Below, piece after piece: positions 63,632 to 64,000 of a stretch of DNA of 64,000 nt. The notes below the pieces were generated by a model, which had not been told where the DNA came from, did no database searches, and worked only from the letters and a program-made list of their open reading frames with translations. Origin of the DNA: Promerops cafer (Eukaryota > Chordata > Aves > Passeriformes > Nectariniidae); NCBI GenBank assembly GCA_013398275.1, contig VZSE01015526.1, forward strand, positions 550,841 to 614,840, written 5' to 3'. How positions within the stretch are numbered: position 1 is the first letter of the stretch; each line of letters starts with the position of its first letter. The position numbers and the translations under genes were made by a program.

Positions 63632-63700
63632 TACTGATGATGAATGATGATGATGAGGAGGAGGATGATGACGATTATGACCATGATGATGACGAGAAAA
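63632..63700. repeat. GAT/GAC/GAG triplet-rich tract
   Basis: Irregular GATGAT...GAGGAGGAG...GATGACGAT triplets. A + strand frame at 63565-63921 (118 codons) reads it as an Asp/Glu run. The rest of that frame has no recognisable domain, so it is treated as low-complexity DNA rather than a gene. Confidence 0.75.
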
Positions 63701-63971
63701 ACCTTGTAAATTCCATCCAAATGGTTTCTATACGTATGTCAGCCAGGGCAGAGAGAACCACACTCATTTTTTTGATTGAAGACGAAAACATTCCCTTCAA
63801 TAAAACGTCACACTGGAAGAGACGTTTTGTCGGTAACGTCTTATATGGGCACTTCAGCATCTGTCGCTCCTTTTTCTACAAACAGCTGTATTTTGGACAA
63901 AATGGGGCAAAATTACACTGAAATAGTTGCCGACACTATAGTCGGGGAGGCACTAATAAACTATTTGCTTT

Positions 63972-64000
63972 CCCCACTCCCCACCCCCCTCCCCCCCGCC
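63972..64000 (-). other. C-rich tract; minus strand G-quadruplex motif
   Basis: Window end reads ccccactccccacccccctc then ccccccgcc. The minus strand therefore has four long G runs separated by one to three bases, a textbook intramolecular G-quadruplex pattern. Such runs often end sequencing contigs, so a gap or another GC-rich block may follow. Confidence 0.7.

Larger units (their letters stand above)
62646..64000. other. Upstream flank, no gene identified
   Basis: Composition is intermediate, with scattered CpGs. If the standard WNT7B first exon lies beyond 64 kb, this would be the first part of intron 1. Two minus-strand frames start hydrophobic (at about 62709 and 63075), but only from TTG codons close to stops and with no donor in the right phase, so neither is accepted as a signal-peptide exon. 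Confidence 0.5.

Noticed and set aside
1..64000. tRNA, microRNA (including let-7), CRISPR, operon or phage-like features
   Set aside because: No tRNA B-box or let-7 seed hairpin was noticed on either strand; spacing and composition are those of a vertebrate intron. A covariance-model search was not possible, so small RNA genes cannot be excluded.

Overview
This is vertebrate nuclear DNA, almost certainly from a bird. It is intron-dominated and poor in CpG over most of its length. Several CR1 retrotransposon tails occur, the typical bird interspersed repeat, along with two worn MIR relics and no Alu, L1 or bacterial-type gene packing. The one unmistakable coding segment is on the minus strand at 16428-16654. 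It encodes 75 complete codons that match WNT7B exon 2: the N-terminal Wnt domain with the RWNCSALGEKTVFGQELRV end, flanked by a proper 3' splice site (cttcag) and 5' splice site (AG/GTAAGG).

Layout, read along the + strand and therefore from 3' to 5' of WNT7B. Positions 1-16427 are part of WNT7B intron 2. Exon 3 is not present, so it must lie before position 1. It holds a MIR relic (about 4 kb), a CR1 tail (7.1 kb) and an (AAAAT)n array (12.2 kb). Exon 2 is at 16428-16654. From 16655 to about 60.9 kb is a very long intron 1 with a second MIR (19.2 kb), CR1 tails (25.4, 28.4, 40.0, 40.5 and 43.6 kb), a possible poly(A)-tailed retrocopy (32.2-32.6 kb), an A/C-only tract (20.1 kb), and a GC-richer block with coding-like but broken reading frames (52.9-53.2 kb). 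From about 58.8 to 62.65 kb the composition changes sharply to several CpG-dense blocks with GC boxes and G-quadruplex motifs, separated by AT-rich spacers. I read this as a promoter CpG island of WNT7B. From 62.65 kb to the end the DNA is intermediate in composition, ending in a C-rich tract.

The usual WNT7B first coding exon, with its conserved aromatic-rich signal peptide, was not found by eye. It may lie beyond 64 kb. Alternatively, the CpG island may supply another first exon: a CAG/GTAACT donor at 60923 is phase-compatible with exon 2, and its open frame carries a hydrophobic stretch but no ATG. The same 12 bases (CAGGTAACTCCC) occur in opposite orientation about 250 bp away, giving two outward-facing splice donors. 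That arrangement would suit a bidirectional promoter.

Nearly all other open frames of 60-185 codons lack homology I can recognise, splice context or coherent composition, and are not annotated as genes. All family assignments come from reading motifs by eye; no search or alignment was run.
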